From assembly GCF_037975245.1 (NCBI RefSeq), contig NC_092563.1, positions 29,167,960-29,231,959 on the forward strand: a DNA stretch of 64,000 nt. The letters run 5' to 3'. The notes beneath the pieces are model-generated. The model saw nothing but the letters and a program-made list of their open reading frames with translations, ran no database searches and was not told the origin of the DNA. The DNA comes from Apostichopus japonicus. Its lineage: Eukaryota; Echinodermata; Holothuroidea; Aspidochirotida; Stichopodidae. The position numbers and the translations under genes are program-made. Each line of letters opens with the position of its first letter. Within the stretch, counting starts at the first letter, position 1. Shown here piece after piece: positions 40,201 to 53,100 of this stretch.

Positions 40201-41211
40201 AAGTCCATTTGGGGCTTAACAGTTATATAAACACAGTGAACTGACCCAAATAAAATGAAACATATTCAAAACTGTACATTTCAGGGAACAAGCTCTCAAG
40301 TTGGGAGTCATGCCTACTGTATAGGGGCAGACTGTGGGATTTATTGTACTTTACTCAAGTTTAGTCAGTGCTTGCAAACTCAAATACCTTTAAATCTTCT
40401 TGGGCTCATTGTTTTAACATTAAGATTGTCAATGAACTTAGGCCCTAGGCCTACATGAATATGATCCTAAGATTTGGGCAAACAAAAATGGCACATTGGT
40501 TTTAATGTTGACAAATGTGCTGTTCTTCATTTTGGATGATGTAATAACCCACAGGCTGATTATCATCTCAATGGAAGAATAATACCAAGCAAGGAAGAAG
40601 AGAAAGATCTGGGAGTTATTAGTCACAAATCACTCAAACCAAGTATAACAATGTACAGAAGTGGTAAAGAAGGCCATGAAGTTATAGGAATGATGAGGCA
40701 AAAGTTCAGCAACTTTCAAAGTAATCCTGTTATAAACTACTGTAGATACAAATCACTTGTAAGACCTCACAAACACTATTAATGAATTATATCCCAGCTA
40801 GAAAACGATATATTTAAAGACATCAGTGTGGTGGAAGGAGTCCAAGGTCGTACGACAAAGCTTGTGATATGGATAAAACATCTAGGATATGAACAAAGAC
40901 TAAGTAAGTGTACTACATTTGACAACACTGGAACGTAACATTGACATAACATAATTATTCATTGGAAATGTAACGTTAAATCCAAACTCAGTCAAGTTAG
41001 TAAGTAACACTGTGCTACGGTAGCGTAACTAAGAAACAGAATTACATGTCCTATGCTAGTAAGCGCATTATTGTTGTTGTGTATTCAAATAGAAAACTTA
41101 ATTGTTTACGCGGCATTTTACTCATAGACGTTTAAAGATACACTTACCTTTGAAACGAGAAGAAAATTGCTTCATTGTTGTAACACCTCGTAGGGACATG
41201 GACGCTGCCAT
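31238..41211 (-). CDS. MCUR1/CCDC90-family mitochondrial inner-membrane coiled-coil protein
   Basis: The eight exons found (minus strand) are 41148-41211, 39310-39429, 36527-36630, 35833-35934, 34706-34747, 34113-34184, 32612-32726 and 31238-31296. All have GT-AG borders and the phases join without a break, giving about 225 residues. The N-terminus is basic and hydroxylated (MAASMSLRGVTTMKQFSSRF), as for mitochondrial import. Next come LETAGFTRHQSD, the strongly conserved EITVQHI...KKDMVILEKTEF block, LDINLER, a coiled coil, and a C-terminal membrane helix (SILGCLTLSLAVFRIF) just before TGA. Human MCUR1 regulates the mitochondrial calcium uniporter or respiratory-complex assembly; CCDC90B is its shorter paralogue. 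Length favours the CCDC90B type. Compared with human proteins about 18 residues are missing between exons 34113-34184 and 32612-32726. Either one short exon was missed or the coiled coil is shorter. It is divergently paired with UBE2C. Confidence 0.9.
33701..34034. mobile_element. hAT-like element with 6-bp flanking repeat, in an intron of the MCUR1-like gene
   Basis: The ends CAGGGATGTGC (33701-33711) and GCACATCCCTG (34024-34034) are perfect 11-bp inverted repeats. CACCCC abuts both ends (33695-33700 and 34035-34040), a possible 6-bp target duplication. The 334-bp interior has no transposase frame. Confidence 0.7.
37131..39000. repeat. 93-bp minisatellite, about five units, split by a DNA element
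   Basis: Units such as ACACGTGTCATACTGTGTAT...GTAGCATGATCGCTAGAGTACTTTAGCTTAATGAGGAATTTCTT occupy 37131-37317 and 38718-about 38990. Successive starts (for example 38821 and 38914) are 93 bp apart. The array is interrupted by the 37318-38717 insertion. It lies in intron 2 of the MCUR1-like gene. Confidence 0.9.
37318..38717. mobile_element. 1.4-kb hAT-like element with perfect 8-bp target duplication
   Basis: It begins CAGGGTTGGC and ends GCCAACCCTG, and is flanked by identical AATTTCTT (37310-37317 and 38718-38725). Both subterminal regions are packed with direct and inverted copies of GGTAAAAACCG and TTTTTCCC, as expected for transposase-binding repeats. The interior has no intact transposase. 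A 60-codon exon-like stretch on the minus strand at about 38463-38590 ends at a consensus GTGAGT donor and could be captured or transposon-derived coding sequence. Confidence 0.88.
40471..40910 (+). mobile_element. Decayed LINE reverse-transcriptase fragment
   Basis: Translation in shifting frames gives NVDKCAVLHFG, CNNPQADYHLNGRIIPSKEE, EKDLGVISHKSLKPS, VIGMMRQKFSNFQS, YKSLVRPH, VVEGVQGRTTKLV and HLGYEQRLSK. From family knowledge, this is the ordered C-terminal half of CR1/Jockey-type LINE reverse transcriptases (WxxxFNxxKCxxLHxG ... DLGVxxxxxLK ... YKSLVRPHLEY ... VQRRATKLV). Frameshifts and stops show it is dead. It lies in intron 1 of the MCUR1-like gene, in the opposite orientation. Confidence 0.85.
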
Positions 41212-41452
41212 TTTGATATGCTAATAAGAGGCGCTGTAGACTTTGCCAAATTAAAGTCATCTCATTGGTCAGTTTTGAAATGCCTTGTCGTTGCAACGAC
41301 TTTTAAATACTACTTTGCATGTTGCCGACAGCAGACGGGAAATTAGGAAGTTGATCTTGTGTTAGGCACAAAGGATTAGTACATTGAGAGAATAACCGGC
41401 AAACTTAAAGCCAGAACAACCAGCGAATAACTAAGTATTGCAAGAAGAAAGG
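41212..41452. promoter_or_regulatory. Divergent promoter region between the MCUR1-like gene and UBE2C
   Basis: Only 241 bp separate the two start codons. It contains an inverted CCAAT box (ATTGG, 41264-41268), a CHR-type TTTGAA (41274-41279), a perfect 14-bp palindrome GTCGTTGCAACGAC (41287-41300), and an E2F-like TTTCCCGT on the minus strand (about 41335-41342). CHR, CCAAT and E2F sites are known to drive late cell-cycle genes such as vertebrate UBE2C through DREAM/MuvB and NF-Y. That these sites act here is an inference; each motif is short. Confidence 0.6.
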
Positions 41453-44400
41453 ATGGCTTCTCAAAACATAGACCCGATGACGGCGACAGTGCAAACTAAA
41501 GACAAAAGAGTAAATCAGACAAAGAGAAAAGACGCACATTCGGTGTCAAAAAGGTAAAGACTGTAGTGTAACTTAGGCCCACATCCTGAGAGTTACCCAT
41601 TGAATTACTGTTGCACCGGTTATCCTAGGCCTAGCTTAGGCTAAGACACAGGTGCTCCCAACGTTTGCCATGTACATAAACTTATATAAGTACTATATGG
41701 CCATTATTGGGAGTGGCTGTGGGATAAGTTAGCCTCTAGGCCTACCTAAGAGAGTTAAGAATTTAAAACAAATAATGATTGTGATGTTCTTAGAAAAAAT
41801 TACATAGGGCACTGCATGTTCTTCGGAATGTAACCTGTATAGGCCTATGCTAGTTAGTTTCGTAGAGATGAGAAGAAAATCTAGCAAGGATTTCAGTTAT
41901 TGAAATAGTTTTGAAGTAGGCTATGAATACTGCAAATTCTCATCAGTGAGTACAGTATTTTCATAAACTTCTTATTGAGCATTGATCCAATATTGAGCTG
42001 ATTGTCAATTTGCAGAACTTACCATGTCAATAATTGCTTTCATTTTATTAACTTTGTGTATATTTCAATGACTTGCAAAATTCACACATAAAAAGGAGCA
42101 AGTATATTTATGTACAAAAATGCTGCATTTTTTTGCAGGATTATATTATGCAAATGTGTAGGGAAAATAAATTTGTCCAAAAACATTGTCACATGAAATA
42201 AAACTGCAGTCAACAGTACAGCTTTGTCAAGCCTAGTGAAGGTTTGAAGCTTTTGTTGTACTAGTTTTATGTAAAACCTAGTACTACTTTTAGCACACTT
42301 GATTAGGTTCTTTCCATGATTTTCTTTCAGATTACAGCAAGAATTAATGACAATCATGGTGAGTGCAATAGTGAGAAGCCACCTAAAAATGATCCTACCA
42401 TTGAGGAACCTTGAAATTGAATACAGAATTAAGAATTGAATACAGAATTAAGCTACTCTACTGTATGTGTTTTAGATATTGACAACTACTCAAACTCCAA
42501 ATACCCTTAACAATAAAAATAATTAAAAGAATAAGCTATCATTCTACAGTTAGTTAATGACCATCTGCAATTAATGACCTATCCATGAGCTATTAGAACT
42601 ATTAATGAGATCAATATTTGTAGACATCCCACATTGAAAAGTTGTGTACATACATTAGATTCATATCCTGCTTCAAAGGATTTACTAGGACAGTAAAGGC
42701 AGTGTTAATTTCCTCTCTCTACTGTACTAGATAAAGGTTCCAAACTACAAAGTGCTTTAAATTGTGGCAGTGAAAGTATTGTATTAAGTTTCACTGAGCA
42801 TAATATAAAATTGCCACAACTGGCCATGTGCAGTATTCCGCAACAAAAAGTTGTTGTTTATATAGTTCCCTGACACTGCATAGTACAAGAATTGTAAAAC
42901 TCATAGCAAAATGAGTTACGATCAGGTAGTGAAAATTGAAGTTGAAGAAAGTTGAAGACAATTGTATAATTTGTGGTCTTGTATCATCTCTGAAAGAGAT
43001 TTCATGAGCTGTGTACATATCACGTGAAAATAGACAGTTGAAGACAATTTTGCATTATTTGTGGTCTTGTATCATCTCTGCATGAGATTTCATGATCTGT
43101 GCATGTATGTATCATGCTCAAAGGTGCATCCTTTTGTTTAGATCTTACTACTTTTATTGGATGTCCCTGCTGCCTCTAGTTATGGCATTTATGTACTACA
43201 TACAAGTTACCAGGGTTGTAATAATAAGTCATTTCTTTGTAGCTCAAATCGAGTGATATGCCGAACTTGATACAAGCCACCGACTCAAGTTGCTGTATTG
43301 CCTCAGATGGGAGAAAACTTTCACAAACTTGTTTTCAGATTCACTTTACTTTGTAAACTCAGTGATTGAATAATGACCATACCATTGCAACAATGATACC
43401 TGCATAGCCTTAGCATGTAGAATTCAATTAACAGTTTTTTCCATATTCATATTTTCTACTACCGCAGATGTCTGGATCTTCCGAAGTATCTGCTTTCCCC
43501 GACGGTGATAACATTTTTAAATGGATAGGAACAGTTAAAGGTCCCAAAGGAACGGTGAGTAATGTCCCACTGGAAAAAGCTCTTTTTCTGTTGAATTTGG
43601 CCATATTTTTTTAAATACAAAATTTAGATGCGAAAACATACAATTCATTATCTTCATTTCAAATCGAAATTTCTGAATTAAGAAAATGGTTAAAATGAAA
43701 AGGTGTTTCCCTCATGACATTGCACTTAAATTTTAAAAGTCCAAAGAAAATCAAAAGTTTTGATAATTTAGGTTTATTTGGTAAACAGATCTGAGGTGTT
43801 TTTTTAAGCTATTTGAACGGTTGCAATCTTGTTGAGTAAATAATATTTGGATTTTATAAAATTACAGAGAATTGTTGTTGACTTAAAAACTGAAATACAG
43901 AGCTCTGCTTTATTATTGCATTATAACTTGTGATTCAGTGTTCTGCAGTACACATAGATACAGGGTATAATTGTTTAAAAATCTGACATTTATGCATCAC
44001 TTGCAACTGCAGGTGCAAGAGATTCATAGATTCTGTGTAAGAGAACTGCAATACATGTCACAGGTTCAAGTTAGTGTTCAAATTTTGCCTAGTAGTTTTG
44101 AAGGCTCTGAACTCTTGTCTCTTATAAAATTCTATTATTCCTGTGTACAAACACTGCTATGCACTTGTATAGCAATTTGACCATTTTGAATAGGATTTTA
44201 CCATGCGATACATGATATGTTATTCCCTGCATGTTTATACCTTTGTAAAGATTTCACTAAAGTATTTAGAATGTACCGTAAATTCTTACACAGCATTTTG
44301 CTATGCTATACAGTAGTTTAACATAAGTTAACATAAGTTATCTTAATAAAAATGTTCCTTTTTCTTTCATCAGGTTTACGAAGGTCTGAGTTACAAACTG

Positions 44401-45234
44401 ACGTTAGAATTTCCAGCCGATTATCCTTTCAGTGCTCCCACAATAAAATTCAAAACAGCTTGCTTCCATCCGAATGTAGACGAACATGGCAACATCTGTC
44501 TAGATATACTCAAGGAGAAATGGTCAGCCGTCCAAAGTGTACATTCAATGCTAGTTTCAATACAAAGTTTATTAGGAGGTAAGAAGTCATAAGCTGAATT
44601 GTATTTTCTTCTTTGGAAGATGGAGTGTGATACTCTATGAAGTATTTTTTAAAGCTATAGGAATGTATATAAATATATATAGCTTATTAATTTTCTTATA
44701 TGTCAAATTGAATTTATTTAGGTCTGTCCCTAATTAATAAGTACACATAGTATGAGCTAGTAATGTTTCTTTGTCTGACATACTCAATTCTAGAAACTTC
44801 ATCTATTAGATTATATTACCATAACTGATTTTAAAATGGATTATGTATCAAATGTTAGGTTAATGGTTATACATTCCATAATTTACAGTTTACATATTTA
44901 CAACTGCCAATTCTAGCATTCCTACAGTATGTCTATGGTCTCCCTCCCTCTTTTTGTCTTTTGGAGGCTGTTGGGTCATTATTTTTGGGTTTACCATTGA
45001 TTTTTGAAGTTGTTTTTGCTCCAAAAGTTTTAATCCCTACCAATCATACTGGGACATTTTACTTTAAGACATCCTTATGTATACATATTTTCCTTTTGTT
45101 CCATTTCTCCTTTTCCAGAACCAAATAATGATAGTCCACTCAACACGCTAGCTGCAGAGACCTGGTGTAACCAGCCAAAATTTAAGGAATTAGTTCATCA
45201 ATTCCTGAAGAAAAGTAAAGATGAAAGTACCTGA
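41453..45234 (+). CDS. UBE2C: UBE2C, ubiquitin-conjugating enzyme E2 C (mitotic, APC/C)
   Basis: The five exons (41453-41553, 42331-42358, 43468-43554, 44374-44578, 45119-45234) join in frame to 178 residues; human UBE2C has 179. The N-terminus MASQNIDP and LQQELMTIM match the UBE2C-specific extension. Next come [18 protein letters not shown], the HPN motif at residues 104-106, and the active-site cysteine at residue 114 in [11 protein letters not shown]. The E2 fold ends with [20 protein letters not shown] and a lysine-rich tail. UBE2C takes ubiquitin from E1 as a thioester on this cysteine. With the APC/C it starts K11-type chains on cyclin B, securin and other mitotic targets. All catalytic features are intact, so this is a functional gene. 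Exon 2 is only 28 bp. It shares a 241-bp divergent promoter region with the MCUR1-like gene. Confidence 0.97.
42950..43107 (+). repeat. Tandem duplication of about 85 bp in a UBE2C intron
   Basis: GTTGAAGACAATT...TTTGTGGTCTTGTATCATCTCTG...GAGATTTCATGA occurs at about 42950-43010 and again at about 43036-43095 with few differences. It lies in intron 2 and is not coding. Confidence 0.8.
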
Positions 45235-46036
45235 ACATTCCAGTAAGCAGATCAGTGTTAATATTACCTGAATCATGAACAATGTAATTATCAATCTTAC
45301 AATATGTACATAGAATTCTACAAGACATGTTGATTAAATCCTTATGGCCTTGACATATCAACATATCTTAGTCATTTCTCAATTTTTTTTGTAGATAAAA
45401 AAAAACAAAACAAAAAATGTAAATAGTAAACCCTGAGTGGTTGCCGGAAATATGTCTTGAATATTGAACTGCCCAGAAGCTGGCTGGAACAGAAGAACTG
45501 TCAAACGATTGTAACAGTCGAACATTTTCTCAGGTCGTGACTGAAACATTGTGTGATATTTTTTTTAGAGGTACTGTAATTCTTCTTGACAAATTTATCA
45601 GTTTCCTACACATAAAATCCATTTTTTGAGTTAATCACACCTAGAGGTAGTACCTACCACTACCAACCAATACAACATCACTGACAATTAGTTGCAGATA
45701 TCAGTTACTTGGTTCGCCAAACTTGATCATCGTGAATGATGAAATTAGGAATGATTTTGAGGCTGATATTCAGAGGAAGCAAGGGTTGTTACATGCAAGT
45801 GTTGTGGGAATCCATATTTCTTTATTTGCGAATTTTACATCTTGTGAATTACTTTTTGTCAAATCCATTTACCAAGTCCTCCCCAAGAATTGTAAATATT
45901 TCAAACTATAAGTCTATTTATACAACCTGTAAATTGGGACTTGTCAGTTATTGCATTCTTGTCGTTGATTTGTTGTTTGTTGATAGGTAACTTTGGTACT
46001 TTTCCTGTCCCCCGTAAGGCCCTTAGTTAATATTAA

Positions 46037-46042
46037 AATAAA
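46037..46042 (+). terminator. Candidate polyadenylation signal for UBE2C
   Basis: AATAAA about 800 bp after the stop codon. This is the first perfect hexamer that I noted downstream. An ATTAAA variant near 45334 is an alternative. Confidence 0.35.
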
Positions 46043-48007
46043 TTCTGCAATATGGCCTGCAGTTCTAGAAGGTGGTTTACGTTCTTTATTTGTTATTATT
46101 TTTTTTAAGGTTTAGGGTCCTAGCTTTGCCATTTTTGCTGTCCGAAATATGATTCATAAGCTTTGATGATTAACTAGGAAATTTCCAAATCTTTAATAAT
46201 TTGAAGAATTTCTGATCTCATTTTTGCATACATGGGCATAAAGAAATACAATCACATCAGAAAATATTTGGCTAATAAGGTGTTTAGAAACAGTCAGTAA
46301 CTACTACCTAAATAATTTTCTTATAAAGTCAAAACAACTTAGTTTTTGATCGGTGGGTAAATTGTCAACTACTTTTTTTTGTGGTAGGTTTGGTTAAATT
46401 GTATATATATGGTTTATATAGGTTTGATACTTTTTTTGCACATTAAATTACATCATTAGCTCAACTATAGTGTACTGCTTACATTTGGTTCACATTATGG
46501 ATACATTCCTTGATCCACATTGACTTCTCCTTTTTACAACGAAGTCAAACTCTTCAGAAACTTGTAATAATTGGTTGGTTTTGTAATTTTACTGGACAAA
46601 TATAAAGCAGGTCAAACATAGATGAGACTCTCCTGTTGTCAACTCTGTCCATTGCATAACTGATACATGCACCCTGAACAGTGCTTTCTGTTAACGACCA
46701 GTGCTTGTTTAGGCTGCATGTAACATTATTTCTCTGTGGTTGGTTACATTTGTAGAAACTGGGCAGCTCTGTTTATGAACCAATTTATATTGCATGTCCA
46801 TTCCCAACTACTCATCTCTCAGACTGGCTTAATCTTATTCAGTTGTAGACATAAGCACTCGCACGCTGCCCAAATAAACATCCACAACTTTCTGTGTTGG
46901 GATGGTCTGGTTGACTAGAGTCATGTGTGGCTGAGTCCTGACTAGATCACTGTATTGTCTCTGTGAGGAAAAACTTGACAAGCTTCTTGAAGACGCTTTA
47001 CTTTGATAAATTTAATGACCTTGAATCACGACTCCTCACTGCCAGCCACAATGAAGTTTATCACCTTTTAACATACTCTACTGCATTCTGTGCAAATAAG
47101 GAGCGGTTTGCTTTACTCAATATATAAGTTAACTCCTGTCAAGGATTTAAGTGACTCATTCACTGCTTCATTTCATTAATTATGACAGATAAGTCGAGTT
47201 ATTGTAACACTCAAGGTGCAGGCAAGTATCACTTAAGATTCATTTTAAGATTCTACTTGACCTATGTCTTGCTGGAATTAACATAAGCTTTATTGCAGCT
47301 AGTTTGAGCTGTAACCATGATATCCCCATTTGTATTGCAAAAGAAGATTGTCAAATTTAAAATGCCTTCTGGGATCATGGCATCTGTTTGTTGATGACAT
47401 ACTTTGCCTAGTTTCATGTGAAATGACATGTAAATTTTATTTGTAAGAGACACATTCAAGATTAAAACATAATTCCATGCAACTGTGACTCCGGTTGTCT
47501 GTTTTTTCTTGACTGCAACTGTATAAAGGGAGGTGGTGGTGGAAGGGTAGCAGGGGAAGGAGGGGATGGCAGAAGGAGGGGGCTCAAGAAGACTGTCATT
47601 GACCATCTTAGTTCGTCCCCCCCCCCCTTCAAAGTGAGGTAAAGCTGATTGTCAATTCAATATTACTACTAACCACCCACAGGCAACACATAAGCTATCA
47701 CGAAATTTCGACAAATTTTTGTAGTCATTTTAAGTTAACTTTGCTAAAAGAGTTCTTGAAAACAACATTTTGTATCCTAGTCTTGTAAATATACCTCTCA
47801 CTAACTTCACAAGAAAGCAAAACTTGGGGGAGGTTAAAGGTCATCAGTATTGTCCCCAAATATGCTAGAAAGTCAAATACTGGTCACTCATCCTCAAACT
47901 TAACCTCCACCCTCAAAATAGTTTTTCTTGGGTGAGATATTTAGTTGTCTAATTAAACACTCATCAATATATCTGCAAAGTAAGGAGAATTATAACATTC
48001 CAAAAAG

Positions 48008-48131
48008 TTCTTAAACCTTATAGCAATATTTAGCACAAGAAACCTTTTTACAATAAGTAGCAACATATTTAGCACAAGAAACCTTATAGCAATATTTAGC
48101 ACAAGAAACCTTATAGCAATACTTAGCACAC
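48008..48131. repeat. Short tandem repeat, about 27-bp unit
   Basis: Four imperfect units of TTAGCACAAGAAACCTTATAGCAATA; one is lengthened and diverged in the middle. Non-coding. Confidence 0.85.
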
Positions 48132-50117
48132 ACAAATTTGGGGCCAAATATCTGGATACCTTTAATGTTATTAGATATACTTAATAAGATATCAATCAGA
48201 CAGGGTGGAAATTAGGGTACGGACATTATTTATTGGAGAGGTAGCATTTTAAACTTAGTTAATAGAAACAGCTCTGGTGACCTCATTTGATATTTACTGT
48301 GAGTAAGAGTAAAGTATCAATCCCACCCATTTATTGTCAAGTATTTCAATGTGAACAGGCTGAAACTTGGTTACCAGAAGAAATTTGAGAGTGTATTAAT
48401 ATTGACAACTTTTTCATCCAGCTCAGAATTCATGTCCCAAATGGACACAATCATTAAGTGGGATGAAACTTCCTAGCAATTTGTTATAGTTAATGTTACA
48501 TATTTAATAAAGTAACTGCTATGACCCCACTCACATGTACACTAGACTTGCTTGAGCCTTTTGTGGTTTTTCCAAATCCTCAAATTTGACCAATATGTAC
48601 CAGGCAACGTTTCTATTTCACTGTGGTGGCCATCTACTGTGGACACTGAAGAATTTCCTAAATTTGAGGAATGCCCATTACCCCCTCCCCTCTACCCCCT
48701 TGAATGTTTCCTTCAAGTTGACACTGTCACCGAACGATTCCTGAGTTTAAGAAACACAAGGTGAAAAACAAAAGACAAGGACAAAAAAAACATTTTTTCA
48801 ACTCTTGTATTCAAATATTATGAGCCATAGCTTTCATGTATACAATGCTACTGACATGCCTAAATTTCATTTTGTCATTTTTTTATTCCAACCTGATTAT
48901 ATATTTTTTTTTGCTGTAACTTAAAACTTATAGATGTATTCAAAATCATACAAATCTAGGCCAAAAAATAATCAAACATGGTAATATTTAAAAAAAAAAA
49001 AAAAAAATCTCCATAAGTGACACAACAAATTATAAATCTTTTCACATCTAATAAATTACTTTCATTTTATTTATATCTTCATGTTTCTGAGGAGCAAATA
49101 ACCCATTTGCAAAACCTGACAAAGAGAGTGAGAGAGAGAGTGTGAAAAAAAGAAAAGAAAAAAGAACACAAATACAAAACATGCACTGACTGTTTACGGA
49201 ATTTACCACAAAATCTTCTTCATTTACTGTTTTCTTAAAACTTAACAACCGAATATATAAAACCATGGTTAATAAAATTTAACTTGCATTTGCTCTTTCA
49301 ACCTTGTTGATAATTTTCCAGTCAAATTGAATTTTTTTTACTTTTTACTTGCCATCTGACTAAGTCTGTCAGCTAATAAGGTTTAGAGGGTCCATATTTT
49401 GAAGGCAGGGGAAAAGGACTTTTGCTGAAAGATTGTAAGTGATCCTGATAAAGCAAAAGGAAGGTCAACTTAGTTCAGCATCTTTCAAAGTGGAAAATCT
49501 TTCCCCCCCCCTTCCCCTCAATGCATGGAGGAAATGGACAAATTGCAAACCACAACAGACTTTCGTGTGTCCCATGAATCTATCAAGGATTAAAGTTCAT
49601 ATTCAGTCCAAAATATATAGTTAAACCAACCTAATAACCTAAATAAAACTATTATGCATTAATGAGTGGGTGGGGCTTAACATAAAACAAAATTTAAGCC
49701 TGGAATATATTTTTAATGACTGGTTGCTCGCTAGGCAGATTCAAGAGATGTTCGAGACATATCTCTCCAGAGAAGAAATTCAGCTGTTTCAGACACTCCA
49801 CTGACAACACTTGAAAATCAGCTTGGGCTGCTAATGTTTGCAGAGACAAGAATGTATAGAGAAACAAGCTGTTGCAAATTTGGCAATCTTGATGAAAAAA
49901 TGAACTTTTGTCCAATAATACTTCAGGCTTCAAAAAACCTGTTCTCTTGTGGTCAAGAGTTATGCAGGGTGTGATTCCATGACTTGGGCTTACTAAAGAA
50001 TGACATATCACAAATACAACATTTAACAGGTCTTTTGCAAAAGTAAACTTTCAAAAGGTGTATGCGTGAAGGCCATGCACACAGAACGCTATTCTGACAA
50101 AAGACAGAACATATATA

Positions 50118-50165
50118 TTAAAGTGAGCCTAATGTTTTGGCAGGATAATCATCAGAAGCAACAAC
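50118..50165 (-). mobile_element. Penelope-like element terminal fragment
   Basis: Read on the minus strand, CTGATGA (complement of 50149-50155), then TTATCCTGCC, AAAACATTAGGC and TCACTTT. This follows the motif at 30.36 kb (ATCCTGC, AAAACGTCAGGC, CCACTT). The catalytic heptamer is intact here but the stem II partner is lost. Confidence 0.45.
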
Positions 50166-53100
50166 TCATATATCTACAGAGATGACTTTTCCTAGATTAC
50201 TAGTTTGCTAACAGATTTCTCTCTCTTTATTGGAGATCAACTACAATGCCTTGAAATAGCGAGCAAAAATACAAAAACTTCTATAGCTTAAAAACTATAC
50301 AGCTTACTTGTTTCGTCGGTCATGGGTTGGAAACAATCGCTTGTCTCAAACTTTAAAATATTTCTTGGAAAGTTGTTACCAAAACATATATCATGAGCCC
50401 CCCATGACAGGGAGAAACAGATAACCTAACTTAACTTATCCTAGAAGAGATGAGAACATGTTACTGTGGTAACTTGTTCTCTCTTACCGGCAATCTTCCA
50501 TGTAAGTATATTCAACATTCGAATGTTCAAACTTCACTGTTTTTCTGTCGACCAGGTCTATGTACAATGATGTATCATAGGTTAAAAGACCAACAGAATA
50601 ATACAAACATGTTGATATCCTTATGCCATACTCAACCAATACGCTACCAAAGACTTCCACCTTTTAAAGTGTCGTGGGGATTTCCCAATTAATTTTAGCA
50701 TGCTGAACCTACTAAAGGTTTCCTTAAGACCTTTTCCAGAGAGTTCTACAATCCTTCATTATTCCTAGATTTCTAGAAAGATCATATCTCATCATTTAAT
50801 ATATCAGTACAGAGAACCTCCTGTGGCCGAGTAAGAAAGCCGTGAGGACTATGACTAAACATTTTTGCTCCTTCCAGTGTATTGATGTCCAATACAACCT
50901 TCACCCTTCTCTTCTTCAGCTGTATACATGAAAACTCAATGTGACTTTAATAGCCAAGAGTTTAAAACTCCTCCATATTTACTCAAATTCCCCATCCTCT
51001 TAGTTTCTCATCATATAACCCACAAAAATATTCTTTTTACAAGCAAAATTTATTTACACTACTCTCCCCAAATAACTTTACCTTTTTTAATTACTACTTA
51101 CAGCTAAACCTTACTCTTTCTCTCTGAAATATACTCTCTAGAGAATTGTGGACTTCATCCAAGATACCAGACTATACACTGATGCATACCTCCTATTAAT
51201 AAGATGGTTTGTGCCCCACACCCCCAACCCCCTTTCCAATAAAACTGCCTTTTCCACAAGTGATATCAACAAAACTGTTGCCATCAATGTCCCAACCAGT
51301 AAAGCTACCTTAGAGACTTACCCAAAACTGTATACTTTTGATCATGTTTAATGTCATATTTATTTCAACTGACTTTAATCGCTACATGATTGTCTCCACC
51401 ACATGGAGCTCATTTCAAAGGGTCATTTCACCTAAAAGCTTACTCTGAAGGAGATGCAAAGCACAGAATCTCTTGAAGATACCCGAAATCCAATTACAGG
51501 CAGCCTCTGCTCTGTCCGAACCATAAAACTTTGTGACAAAATTATCATAAAAGTTATGAATATCACACACATAAATAATTAAGAAAACTGTCACAGAAGT
51601 GGCTTGCTTATAAGTTACTGAAACATACGCCATCATGTTTGCTGATCTAGCAAATTCTTGGGCACATAATAATATAGTCCCTTTAAAAATCCAAGTCACT
51701 TGGGACCACATTCGCAGCTACTCGTACAAACTTCATTAAAACATTTTTTTCGAATGACTGACGACTAGTATTCTGCAGAATTGTATAATTGACATTGAAT
51801 AAATTGTATCAAGAGATATTTGACATACACGATAACTAACAGTTCTACAAAACAGCAATGGAGGTATGCAAAATGTTTCCTCTAATCTTCTCGTACTTCA
51901 AACTTACCAGCTATACAAGGAAATGGGCTCAAATTGCTGAATGAAACGTCCACACTGTCACAACTGGCCGAGACTCGAGAACTACTTATATTAAGTTGGT
52001 ACAAATAACGATGCTTGATTCTAACATCAGTCTGCCAAACAGGCAGTATGGGACAACAAGGAAAATACAACTATTCTTCAGCAACCTAACATCGAAAAAA
52101 AAAAAAATAGAATCAAGAGAGAAAAAGTAAGAATGCACAGTTTTCAGATCGAATACCAATGCTGCTCCAGCAAGGTTTAACATCTTAGTTGACATATCTA
52201 AACTAATCATTAGCAAGTGCAACTTATGAATAAATTTGTTCAGTTTCTTGCTTCTTAAAATAACTGGCAGTCTTGCTTTAAATAGAAACAAGATTGTGTT
52301 CTGCACATCAAAGGAGCGATCCACTAAATGACTGATATTTGAGAGTTGCTGTATGGGAGTGTAATGGGCTATATTGGTAACGAGGACTAACATATTAAAA
52401 TGTCGACTGCCGACTGTAGGAGGCAACACCTGCTGACTCTTTCAAACTCAATGATTTGGACTTGGAAGTAGTTTTTTAATCTTCCATATGCAAAACCATT
52501 TTCAACAATTCACACAGACCCCGAGAGCACATTAGCGTGGTTGTTGTAATTTTGCAATCTAAACGCTGGTGGCATTGTCATCTCTCAAAACGCCCAAAAT
52601 CATCACTGGAAGTAACATGTGTGTCGACTGATATTCCTTGGGCACAAATGATGAAGATGAGCAAGGTTACTTAAAGAATTCCTGATGCAGATACTGTTTA
52701 TCAATATAACTTGATTTTGTACACTTTTATTTCAGTAGGCCCATCCAAAATATTTCTTTTGAGGGAAACACAGTTATGAGTTTAGATTTAATTGGACCAA
52801 CATATCAAACTTCATATTCTGACTCTGTCAACCACAGCAGCTTTAATATAAGTATAAACCAAAGCAAAAGGATTTCCTTTTCTTTTCTGTTTACCACAGA
52901 AAACTGTTTGATCTTCACAAAAATTTGGTAATTTGCAAAACATAATTATCACATAATACAATTTATGGAATAAATCAATCTAATCTCCCTCCAGCTTTGA
53001 AAGTTACTCTAATAATAATCATAACCCACTCTGCCCTAGAGATAATAATACAATTAGTATTAAAATGATTCCTTCAGAAGTTTCTTTTCTGTTTTTAAGT

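Noticed and set aside
40255-40458. Short plus-strand open frame upstream of the LINE fragment
   Set aside because: No similarity to the LINE protein order and no splice evidence.
51986-52429. Open frame of 147 codons on the minus strand
   Set aside because: No recognisable family, hydrophobic bias from poly-T, and it lies in the probable 3' region between convergent genes.
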